6,886 nt of DNA from Planctomycetaceae bacterium (lineage in GTDB: Bacteria; Planctomycetota; Planctomycetia; Planctomycetales; Planctomycetaceae): the NCBI GenBank assembly GCA_020426125.1, contig JAGQQQ010000628.1, positions 1 through 6,886 of the forward strand, in the 5' to 3' direction. Made by a program: the position numbers and the translations under genes. This document shows positions 1-5,577 of the stretch, in pieces. The notes under the pieces are model-generated. The model was given only the letters and a program-made list of their open reading frames with translations, was not told where the DNA came from and did not search any database. Within the stretch, counting starts at the first letter, position 1. The number at the start of each line of letters is the position of its first letter.

Positions 1-41
1 GCCTTCTTGGCTGCCTTCTTCTTAGCCGATTTCTTGGCCAT
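1..41 (-). CDS. Lys/Ala-rich basic protein, N-terminus only (histone H1-like or HU-type DNA-binding candidate)
   Basis: Only the first 13 codons plus two bases are inside the window; the gene continues off the left edge. The visible start reads MAKKSAKKKAAKKA, made almost entirely of Lys, Ala and Ser, with no hydrophobic stretch that could be a signal peptide. The start is supported by a near-perfect Shine-Dalgarno AAGGAGGAG placed 5 bases before the ATG, the strongest in the window. Such Lys/Ala tails are known in bacterial histone H1-like proteins, in HU variants with extended tails and at the ends of some ribosome-associated proteins, all of which bind nucleic acid. Which of these it is cannot be told from this fragment. 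The strong ribosome binding site suggests an abundant protein, which would fit a nucleoid protein (inference). Confidence 0.6.
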   Translation of the reverse strand, partial: MAKKSAKKKAAKK

Positions 42-46
42 TGAAA

Positions 47-55
47 CTCCTCCTT
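47..55 (-). promoter_or_regulatory. Strong Shine-Dalgarno site of the basic-protein gene
   Basis: The minus strand reads AAGGAGGAG, 5 bases upstream of the ATG at 41. It matches the anti-Shine-Dalgarno consensus almost fully. Most other genes here have weak sites, so this one stands out and fixes the start. Confidence 0.8.
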
Positions 56-856
56 CTGAGAGTCCCTTTGGTTGCAAACGGCTTTGTCATGCTACCGGGC
101 ATCGAGACGAAAGAACGTTTGCGTGAACGAATCCTTTCCAGCCTACCAACCGTGGTGGGCTGTCGCTGGCCGCTGTTGTGATTGAGTGAGAGATGACTCT
201 TCAACTCAAAGAAACAACTCCAGCAATAACTTGCGGCAAATGGTACGAAAAGCATTTTGGGATGCAACCCATTTCTGGTTTGATTGGAACAGAAGCGAGG
301 CTTTTTTTGATTCCTGAGAATCATCAAATGAAGCGAGACGCCCTCTTTCAAAGGTGACGTCATTCCAGACTGTCTTCGCCGGTTTAACTCGTTTGGGATT
401 GGTGCGATCAACGAACGGGCAACTCAAGTTCAATGGCAATCCTCAACACTCAACCTTGCTGACCAACCGTGTTCTCCTGTTTCGCAGCATGGTTCTTCTC
501 GGCGTTTGACGACAGCTTGAACAAGGTGCGTGAGTCCCCACATCTCAATTCGACGCGAACTGGCCAGTCGCAAACGTGTTGCTGACGTGTCGCTTTCAAG
601 AGTCGGTCAACAACCTTTCATCACGCGGCCTTGTTGCCGTAACCAATAGCGCGATTCGACAGTGTCTGCGAGGGATTCGGGGTTAGGGATCAGGGATTCG
701 GGAATCGATTCGTTGATTGTCCTTCTTCTCCCGTTTGCGAGTTCCCGATCGCCTTCTCTCAAAGTGACGACCGCCTTTTATTACAGAACATGGCCACATG
801 GATCGCTCATGATGCTGAGTCAAGCTCAAGGGATACCCAGCTTGCAGAGGGATTTG
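56..856. other. Long intergenic region without a convincing gene
   Basis: About 0.8 kb separates the basic-protein gene from the terminator of the DUF1080 gene. Open frames exist on both strands, but none has a recognisable protein domain, a good ribosome binding site or a sensible composition, and they overlap one another, so I call none of them. Roughly 190-350 is richer in A+T than its surroundings. No tRNA cloverleaf, insertion-sequence ends or CRISPR repeats were seen. The promoter and leader of the left-hand gene must lie in the first part of this stretch, but I could not pick out convincing -35/-10 boxes. The only clear structure inside is the G-rich repeat at 671-702. Confidence 0.6.
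671..702 (+). repeat. G-rich direct repeat, predicted G-quadruplex (GGGATTCGGG family)
   Basis: The unit AGGGATTCGGG occurs twice, at 671-681 and 692-702, a period of 21 bases, with a related TTAGGGATC between them. Together they give five runs of three or four G (672-674, 679-682, 686-688, 693-695, 700-702) separated by loops of 3-4 bases, which satisfies the usual G3+N1-7 quadruplex rule with one spare run. Degenerate repeats of the GGGATTCGGG/GGGATCAGGG kind are, from memory, scattered in intergenic DNA of planctomycetes and xanthomonads and are often mistranslated as peptides containing RDSGLGIRDS; the plus-strand frame here gives that type of peptide. The quadruplex is a sequence-rule prediction. 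Confidence 0.65.
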
Positions 857-888
857 AAAAAGGCGGAACAGTCGCACTGTTCCGCCTT
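857..888 (-). terminator. Rho-independent terminator of the DUF1080 gene
   Basis: A perfect 12-base inverted repeat, AAGGCGGAACAG at 860-871 and CTGTTCCGCCTT at 877-888, encloses a 5-base loop. Read on the minus strand, the GC-rich hairpin is followed directly by five T (complement of 857-861), the classic intrinsic terminator. It begins about 45 bases beyond the stop codon of the DUF1080 gene at 933. On the plus strand the hairpin is not followed by a useful T-run, so it is probably one-directional. Confidence 0.9.
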
Positions 889-932
889 CAAAGCGATTCG
901 AAAAACTCTCCAAGTGGAGAGCCAAGATCGGG

Positions 933-1844
933 CTATTCCTTGGGGACGACCCAGATATTTCGGAAGCGAACCGGATCACCGTGATTCTGCAAGAAAATGG
1001 GGCCGGGCGTATCCGCTTCCCCGTTGAGCACTCCTCCGGGAGTATTCGTGGGGAGTTCCAAGTTCTCGTGGATGACGACACCGTTGTGCTTGACGGTCAC
1101 TTGAGCGTTGTTGGTCTTGATCCCAGCATCGTTGAAACGAGCGGCTGTGAAAACGATGTCGTAGGTCTGCCATGACAGGGGCGGAAAACACATGTTGACG
1201 TTCGGCGCGGCGGCTTTGTAGATCCCGCCACATTCATTGTCGAGTCCCTCAAGTCCGAAGGAGTCCAGTAATTGGACCTCGTACCGTCCTTGCAGGTAGC
1301 ACCCGCTGTTTCCTCGTGCCTGTTCCTGGTCGTCAGGCATAAACGGCAGTTTGAACTCCATGTGAAGATGAAAGTCACGAAAGGTCTCTTTGCTGCGGAC
1401 ACCTTCCTTGAGCAGGCCGTTGTCGGTCAGTTTGGCATCGACCCAGTGGTCTTGAGCTGTTTCCGAAGTCCCATCGAAGAGAACGATCGCACTCTCCGGG
1501 GGCTTGGCTCCCAGCGTCGGACTCTTGCGATCAACCTTTTCCAAGTCTTTGACAAAGTTCTTGGTCTCGGCGAGGCTCAATTCCGTCCGTTTGCGATCGG
1601 AACCGGTCCACCCAGCTCCGGGGAGTCCGCCTTCAAACTCGACGACTTCGCACTTGTCGCCTCCCCGGGCAATGACTTGAATGCCTTTTCCCTTGGCGAC
1701 GTATTCCCCCTGAATAGCGAATGTCGGCACGTCGCTTGCGGTTTTTTCCGTGTCATAGGCCGGGCCTTTCGCGCAGCACAGGTTGGAATGAGCGAGTGTG
1801 GCCAGTAACGCGGCCATGATGAGTTTTCGCATCAGTGTTCTCAT
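933..1844 (-). CDS. Exported DUF1080 / 3-keto-disaccharide hydrolase-like protein
   Basis: This 303-residue protein has a signal peptide (positively charged RTLMRK, then hydrophobic LIMAALLATLA, with a possible cleavage after CCA near residue 26). Residues about 38-80 form the small region that precedes the domain in many planctomycete members (TFAIQGEY, GIQVIARG, GGLPGAGW). The DUF1080 domain (Pfam PF06439, concanavalin-like fold) fills about 117-303: VLFDGTSE, DFHLHMEFKLP, GNSGCYLQGRYEVQLLDSFG, CGGIY, PPLSWQTYDIVF, VTVKHNGVVIHENLELP, GPIFLQNHGDPVRFRNIWVVP. The family includes 3-keto-disaccharide hydrolases and glycoside-processing proteins, numerous in planctomycetes; the substrate is unknown here. 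The frame is open back to 1985, but the signal peptide argues for a start at 1844 or four codons later at 1832; neither has a good ribosome binding site. An intrinsic terminator follows the gene, which appears to be transcribed alone. Confidence 0.9.
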   Translation of the reverse strand: MRTLMRKLIMAALLATLAHSNLCCAKGPAYDTEKTASDVPTFAIQGEYVAKGKGIQVIARGGDKCEVVEFEGGLPGAGWTGSDRKRTELSLAETKNFVKDLEKVDRKSPTLGAKPPESAIVLFDGTSETAQDHWVDAKLTDNGLLKEGVRSKETFRDFHLHMEFKLPFMPDDQEQARGNSGCYLQGRYEVQLLDSFGLEGLDNECGGIYKAAAPNVNMCFPPLSWQTYDIVFTAARFNDAGIKTNNAQVTVKHNGVVIHENLELPTNTPGGVLNGEADTPGPIFLQNHGDPVRFRNIWVVPKE

Positions 1845-2038
1845 GGGTTGATGATCAAGAAAATCGTGAAACTCCTTCAAGGGAATGATAGTGTCCCGAG
1901 AGTTGTCTCGAAACAAACCGTGCGATCTTGTCACGATGAGAAATCGAAGGCAGACCCTGCCGAACGAATCGCGTTTCCACACCATCGAGGAAAGTCCCGT
2001 TGACCCTTTTCCCCGAGTCCGCCTACAACCGTTTCCTC

Positions 2039-2812
2039 ATGCAAGTCAGCGATGAACGCCCTTGTTGCGAGACAAATCTGTTGAATTGTTTGTGGATGCT
2101 CGTTGTGATCATCGGGCTGGCAGGCCTTTCTGCTCACCCCGGTGTCGCGGCGGACAGCACGTCGGATGCCCCTCAAGCGACCTGCGAGAGGGAGCCAATC
2201 ATCCCAATTCAAGCGGACGAACCGCTCAATCCATGGAAGTTTGTCATCATCCACCATTCCGCGACTTCTTCAGGAAGTGTCGAAGGCATTCACGCAGCAC
2301 ATCGCCAGAGACGCGACTCTCAGGGGAATCCATGGTTAGGAATTGGTTATCACTTCGTCATCGGCAACGGAAACGGAATGCCCGATGGCGCCATTGAATC
2401 CACGTTTCGATGGCGGAAACAGATTGCCGGAGCGCATGCCGGCGTTCGTTCGTTCAATGACCACGGAATTGGAATTTGCCTCATTGGCAACTTTGAGGAA
2501 CATCCTCCGACCTCGGCCCAAACGAAGTCCTTGCGTGACTTGCTGAATCGGCTGTTAACGACATTTCAACTCAATCCAGAAAGCGTTTTGACCCATGGTG
2601 ACTTGAAATCGACTGCTTGCCCGGGCAAGCTTTTTCAATTGCAGGATGTGATCCAAGTTTCAGACGCTGTGGAACAGCGCCGGCAAGATTTGCCGGTGTC
2701 CCGGTTTTCGCCTATCGGGCCGGGACTCATGGAGGAAATCTCGAATGTGGCATCGGTTCAACGTGCCTCGCAATTCCGTCGGCCTGATCGCGGACCCGTT
2801 CCCGCCGAATGA
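2039..2812 (+). CDS. Exported zinc N-acetylmuramoyl-L-alanine amidase (Amidase_2/PGRP fold)
   Basis: This 257-residue protein probably cleaves the bond between N-acetylmuramic acid and L-alanine in peptidoglycan outside the cytoplasmic membrane. A hydrophobic signal segment lies near residues 15-32 (LNCLWMLVVIIGLAGLSA), with a likely cleavage around 37. The amidase domain runs about 65-205. Zinc ligands, by comparison with T7 lysozyme, are His72 (VIIHHSAT), His186 and Cys194 (THGDLKSTACPGK, with the family spacing of eight). Tyr104 in IGYHFVIGNG matches the catalytic tyrosine, and GIGICLIGNFE is a typical core strand. About 50 further residues, Arg-rich and without a recognised domain, end the protein; the last 22 codons overlap the next gene. 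The start is uncertain: a TTG at 2000 has GAGGA eight bases upstream, whereas ATG 2039 has no such site but gives a more normal signal peptide. It is divergent from the DUF1080 gene. Confidence 0.88.
   Translation: MQVSDERPCCETNLLNCLWMLVVIIGLAGLSAHPGVAADSTSDAPQATCEREPIIPIQADEPLNPWKFVIIHHSATSSGSVEGIHAAHRQRRDSQGNPWLGIGYHFVIGNGNGMPDGAIESTFRWRKQIAGAHAGVRSFNDHGIGICLIGNFEEHPPTSAQTKSLRDLLNRLLTTFQLNPESVLTHGDLKSTACPGKLFQLQDVIQVSDAVEQRRQDLPVSRFSPIGPGLMEEISNVASVQRASQFRRPDRGPVPAE
2731..2736 (+). promoter_or_regulatory. Shine-Dalgarno site inside the amidase gene, fixing the start of the next gene
   Basis: GGAGGA lies 8 bases before the ATG at 2745, within the amidase coding sequence but in a different frame. 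It is the main reason to accept a 68-base gene overlap rather than a later start, and it suggests that ribosomes translating the amidase affect initiation of the downstream gene. Confidence 0.7.
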
Positions 2813-3488
2813 AGGCTGCGCTGCGGTTGCGTCGAAGTACTGGCGAACACTTCGGTCCCCGGTGTTACCGGGACTCGGAAACGTTTTCTTGCCGGAATCC
2901 TTCGCTCGGTCTTATGCGTATCCACTCGTCTGCTACCTGCATGACGAGGATCGATCCGACCAGGATCTCGATCGTTGGTTTCCGCTCGTCAGCGATCAGA
3001 ATTTCATTGCGGCCGGAGTCCGTGCTCCATTTCCATCGAAGATGGGATTCCCAGGAAACTTTCGTTGGCGACTCAACCGTCCAGATTCCACGGCCGGCAT
3101 CCTCGCGGAAACAATTGACGATGTGCGAACCAGTGTCGAGATCCACCAGCAGAGGATTTATCTCTTCGGAGAAGGCAAAGGAGCCTTGGCCTGCCTGCAG
3201 ATGTTTCTCCTTCAGCAGCATTTCCGGGAATTGCTGAACGTTCCGATTCGAGGGGTCATTGCACGTTCGCTTCCGCCATCCTGGGCCAGCCGGATCCCCT
3301 ATGTCAGCCGGGGGCAGGGACGGGTCTTACTGTTTGACGAGTTGGTCCGCCCCGATCAACAGGCTGCTGTCGATGGTCTTCGCGACGCGGGTTACGATGT
3401 GATCACGAACCAGCCGTCTTGGGAAAGTGCTGACGCGGCGTTCATCAACCATTGGATCCTGGACGCCATCCCGACCGTCGTCGGTTAG
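2745..3488 (+). CDS. Alpha/beta-hydrolase-like protein, probably lacking catalytic residues
   Basis: This 247-residue protein has no signal peptide. The layout resembles the esterase/phospholipase branch of the alpha/beta-hydrolase fold seen in planctomycetes: strand and turn YPLVCYLHDEDRSDQDLDRWFPLV (residues 59-82), then NFIAAGVRAP (86-95), a helix before QQRIYLFGEGKGALACLQMFL (135-154, the place of the nucleophile elbow), VIARSLPPSW (171-180), and a late strand RVLLFDELVRPDQQAAVDGLRDAGYDVI (193-220). The elbow reads GEGKG, so Gly144 occupies the place of the catalytic serine, and no histidine appears at the usual late position before the final helix (NHWILDAI). The oxyanion motif HG is also changed to HD. 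It may be a pseudo-enzyme with a binding or regulatory role. It overlaps the amidase gene by 68 bases, so the two are likely co-expressed. The fold call is by pattern recognition only. Confidence 0.75.
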   Translation: MWHRFNVPRNSVGLIADPFPPNEGCAAVASKYWRTLRSPVLPGLGNVFLPESFARSYAYPLVCYLHDEDRSDQDLDRWFPLVSDQNFIAAGVRAPFPSKMGFPGNFRWRLNRPDSTAGILAETIDDVRTSVEIHQQRIYLFGEGKGALACLQMFLLQQHFRELLNVPIRGVIARSLPPSWASRIPYVSRGQGRVLLFDELVRPDQQAAVDGLRDAGYDVITNQPSWESADAAFINHWILDAIPTVVG

Positions 3489-3494
3489 CGCTCG

Positions 3495-4394
3495 TTACGA
3501 ATCCGGATTCCAATCCACCCCGATATCGAGCGCGGGTGCGGAATGTGTCAATGCCCCCACGCTGATTCGGTCGACTCCGGTTTTTGCGATTTCCACCACG
3601 GTGTCCAAATTCACTCCCCCAGATGCTTCCAGTTGAACGCCAGGGGCCAAGTCGTTCCGCAGGGCAATGGCCATTCGAAGATCGGCAATCGAATAATTGT
3701 CTACCAAGACGATGTCCGGAGCGGCTGGGAGCACCTGAGCGAGCTGTTCGAGGGAATCGACTTCGATCTCGATGGTCAATCCTGCTGGCACCAGTGACCG
3801 AGCATGCGTCACCGCCTCCGCGAGTGTCCGCCCCGATTTGGTCCACCAGGCGAGGTGGTTGTCCTTAATCAGTACCGCATCGAAAAGTCCGATGCGATGG
3901 TTTTCCCCCCCGCCACAACGGACCGCATATTTCTGCAACGCCCGTAACCCAGGCAAGGTTTTTCGAGTATCCAGAATCTTCGCGGAAGTTCCCGATGCGG
4001 CTTCCACGAATCGGCGAGTGAGGGTCGCCGTCCCACTGAGCAGGGTCAGGAAATTCAACGCGGTTCTTTCTCCAACAAGCAATTCCCTCATTGGTCCTCG
4101 AATGGTTGCGATCAGAGTCCCCGGTTCAACGGACTCCCCATCCGGCACGAGAGTCTCATACAAGACGGGGCGATCGAGGGATTCAAAGACCATCCGGGCC
4201 AGGGGATTGCCACTGACGACGCCCCGTTGGCGGGCCACAATGTTCACTCGCCCCGTCGCCTCTTCGGGCACGAGGGCGCAGGTGGTGTGATCCATGGCGC
4301 CGTCGAGATCCTCTCCGAGCGCTTCCGCGATGAGATCGGTCGCCCGGCTTCGGTCGTCATCGGTCAGAATCGGCGTCGAAATAGAAGGGGGCAT
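3495..4394 (-). CDS. nadC: Nicotinate-nucleotide pyrophosphorylase (carboxylating), quinolinate phosphoribosyltransferase
   Basis: NadC converts quinolinate and PRPP to nicotinate mononucleotide, CO2 and pyrophosphate, the last step of de novo synthesis leading into NAD, in the cytoplasm. The 299 residues are a normal length. The N-terminal sandwich domain (about 1-125) contains ALGEDLDGAMDHTT and ERTALNFLTLLSGTATLTR with Arg110. The barrel contains the family signatures ILDTRKTLPGLRALQKYAV (140-158), GGGENHR (161-167), LIKDNH (175-180), the acidic residues Glu211 and Asp232 (LVDNY), EASGGV (256-261) and ISVGALTHS (277-285). All expected PRPP- and quinolinate-binding residues are visible. The ATG at 4394 is preceded by AGAGG four bases upstream. 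The gene begins 30 bases after the stop of the regulator gene on the same strand, so the two are probably one transcript. Its stop is 6 bases from the stop of the convergent hydrolase-like gene. Confidence 0.97.
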   Translation of the reverse strand: MPPSISTPILTDDDRSRATDLIAEALGEDLDGAMDHTTCALVPEEATGRVNIVARQRGVVSGNPLARMVFESLDRPVLYETLVPDGESVEPGTLIATIRGPMRELLVGERTALNFLTLLSGTATLTRRFVEAASGTSAKILDTRKTLPGLRALQKYAVRCGGGENHRIGLFDAVLIKDNHLAWWTKSGRTLAEAVTHARSLVPAGLTIEIEVDSLEQLAQVLPAAPDIVLVDNYSIADLRMAIALRNDLAPGVQLEASGGVNLDTVVEIAKTGVDRISVGALTHSAPALDIGVDWNPDS

Positions 4395-4424
4395 GGGACC
4401 TCTTTCTCACGCGCCAAGCCGCAC

Positions 4425-5408
4425 TCAGGCCGAATCAGAGGTCGCGGAGATTTCTTCCCTTCCACGAGGTCGCGGCAAAAGTCCGTTGGCAAATGTCTCC
4501 AGATGGGTAAACGTGTCGCAGAAGCAATGGTAACGCATTCTCCGACGAATCTCTTCCGTCAGAGCCTTGCCTCCGATCACAATTGCCACGCCGTTTTCCT
4601 CCCCCATCGTCGAGAGTTTCTCAAACTCGCTCAGAAAGGCTGCTTGATCTCGAATCGCCGAAACGCTCAACCAGAACAATCGCGGACGCATATCGCACAG
4701 TGCTTGTCGCAGCGTTGAAAACGGAAGCATGTTTCCCAAAGAGGCGGCCCGCCATCCGCTTTCTCGCAACACAAGTTCGGCCATGCTGGAGGCGAGCGTG
4801 TACGGATCTCCGTCGACAGTGCCGCCCACGGCCATCGGAGCATTTACCAGGACCTCTGGCAGAGCTCGTCTCACCTCGTACAGGACGCGGTGGCAAAGCT
4901 CACACGACCGCCGCTCCTGATAAACGGCCACATCGCCACAGCCCCATTTCTCTCCAATCTCGCCAAACGCGGATGCAAGGACTTCGTCGCAAATTTGACT
5001 GAGTGGAATTCGAGCAAGATAGAGATTGAGAACGACTTCCGTGCAGACCGATTCATTCCCCTCCAACAAAGCGGTCAACAACCGCTCCCGTTCCGAACAC
5101 AGCTTGCGAGTGTGTCCTCCAGTTGTCGAAGCAGGGAGGCCCAAGATTTCAGGGTGAACGATCTGATATCCGGCGTCGCGAAGAAAGGACAGGGCCGCGT
5201 TCACCGGAATACGACGGTGCCCACCAGCCGTTCGCACGGTCAGGATTTTTCCTTGATCACACCAACGCTTCAGCGACGATTCGCTGACGTCGATGGCTTG
5301 GGCAACTTGACGTGGGGAAACCAACTCTTTCACGAATGTGGACTCAGATTGAGTTGTAGGACGAAACTCACCGCGTATTGTAGTCGCCGATCGGTTCCGT
5401 CCAAACAT
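4425..5408 (-). CDS. MerR-type helix-turn-helix regulator with B12-binding-like module (degenerate)
   Basis: The protein has up to 327 residues. A MerR/BldC-like DNA-binding domain lies at about 28-76 (SPRQVAQAIDVSESSLKRWC, then RTAGGHRRIP in the wing). A helical B12-binding-2-like domain follows (about 104-180), then a Rossmann-like cobalamin-binding domain (about 188-310) with LSVSA and VIGG in the expected places. This is the CarA/CarH/LitR arrangement of B12- and light-responsive repressors. The ligating motif DxHxxG is replaced by DGDPYT (199-204), so the lower axial histidine is absent; the CarH W-x9-EH motif reads W155 to E165 followed by Arg instead of His. It may bind another ligand or none. 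The start is uncertain: ATG 5408 has only a weak GGAAA site, while GTG 5333 begins exactly before the helix-turn-helix domain. It is followed by nadC and is divergent from the sulfatase gene. Confidence 0.87.
   Translation of the reverse strand: MFGRNRSATTIRGEFRPTTQSESTFVKELVSPRQVAQAIDVSESSLKRWCDQGKILTVRTAGGHRRIPVNAALSFLRDAGYQIVHPEILGLPASTTGGHTRKLCSERERLLTALLEGNESVCTEVVLNLYLARIPLSQICDEVLASAFGEIGEKWGCGDVAVYQERRSCELCHRVLYEVRRALPEVLVNAPMAVGGTVDGDPYTLASSMAELVLRESGWRAASLGNMLPFSTLRQALCDMRPRLFWLSVSAIRDQAAFLSEFEKLSTMGEENGVAIVIGGKALTEEIRRRMRYHCFCDTFTHLETFANGLLPRPRGREEISATSDSA
5377..5404 (-). promoter_or_regulatory. Possible promoter of the regulator-nadC operon
   Basis: On the minus strand TTGGAC (5404-5399) is followed, 16 bases on, by TACAAT (5382-5377), a five-of-six match to the -10 consensus. 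If this promoter is used, transcription starts near 5370, inside the longest open frame, and translation would begin at GTG 5333. The -35 box lies in one arm of the inverted repeat 5393-5498. This is a prediction from consensus matching only. Confidence 0.35.
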
Positions 5409-5498
5409 TACAATTTCCAGCTCTCAACGGAACTGCCCCTTCCCCATGGATCCGCAGCCAATTTCTCAAAAGACCTTCCTCACGAGTTGGACGGAACC
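5393..5498. repeat. Perfect 12-base inverted repeat bracketing the divergent promoter region
   Basis: The left arm at 5393-5404 reads GGTTCCGTCCAA and the right arm at 5487-5498 reads TTGGACGGAACC, its exact reverse complement, with 82 bases between them. The arms point outward, one towards the regulator and one towards the sulfatase. Each contains TTGGAC, usable as a -35 box, and GGAAC, the usual -35 core for ECF sigma factors. A third, shorter copy of the core, ACGGAAC, is at 5427-5433. They may be operators for the neighbouring regulator or shared promoter elements. Confidence 0.55.
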
Positions 5499-5515
5499 CG
5501 GAACACCGGTATCCT
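5487..5515 (+). promoter_or_regulatory. Possible promoter of the sulfatase gene
   Basis: TTGGAC (5487-5492) and TATCCT (5510-5515) are 17 bases apart, an acceptable housekeeping-sigma pattern about 60 bases before the sulfatase ATG. The same stretch also reads GGAACC-N16-TCCGCC (5493-5520), an alternative ECF-type pattern. The prediction rests on consensus matching only. Confidence 0.35.
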
Positions 5516-5577
5516 CCGCCTTTCATCGCATTGGACTCTTTTGATTAGAACGACATCGGCGAGGGAGAAGCTGGAAG

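Noticed and set aside
307..328. Hairpin-like GATTC-CTGA-GAATC beside a run of T
   Set aside because: The T-run precedes the hairpin on the plus strand and becomes an A-run on the minus strand, so it is not a terminator in either direction, and no gene ends there.
193..357. Plus-strand 54-codon frame containing KWYEKHFGM, slightly reminiscent of glyoxalase-type proteins
   Set aside because: It is too short for that fold, lies in an A+T-richer stretch with weak ribosome binding signals, and the resemblance is only a few residues. It could be a remnant, but I cannot support it.
22..439. Minus-strand open frames of 129 and 77 codons next to the basic-protein gene
   Set aside because: They overlap each other in different frames, show no domain, signal peptide or good ribosome binding site, and the longer one overlaps the start and Shine-Dalgarno of the clear gene at 1-55.
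662..1081. Open frames on both strands across the G-rich repeat and terminator
   Set aside because: The peptides derive from the GGGATTCGGG repeat, the terminator hairpin and the antisense of the DUF1080 3' end; such peptides are common spurious calls.
1272..1808. Plus-strand frame of 178 codons inside the DUF1080 gene
   Set aside because: It is antisense to a confidently identified domain; the coding signal belongs to the minus strand.
1848..1858. Palindrome TTGAT-G-ATCAA just upstream of the DUF1080 start
   Set aside because: A short 5+1+5 palindrome is expected by chance in this much sequence, and there is no second copy nearby to suggest an operator.
2809..3237. Plus-strand frame of 142 codons starting in an ATGA overlap with the amidase stop
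   Set aside because: The ATGA junction looks attractive, but the translation has no domain character, whereas the frame from 2745 has a strong Shine-Dalgarno, is longer and matches the alpha/beta-hydrolase layout.
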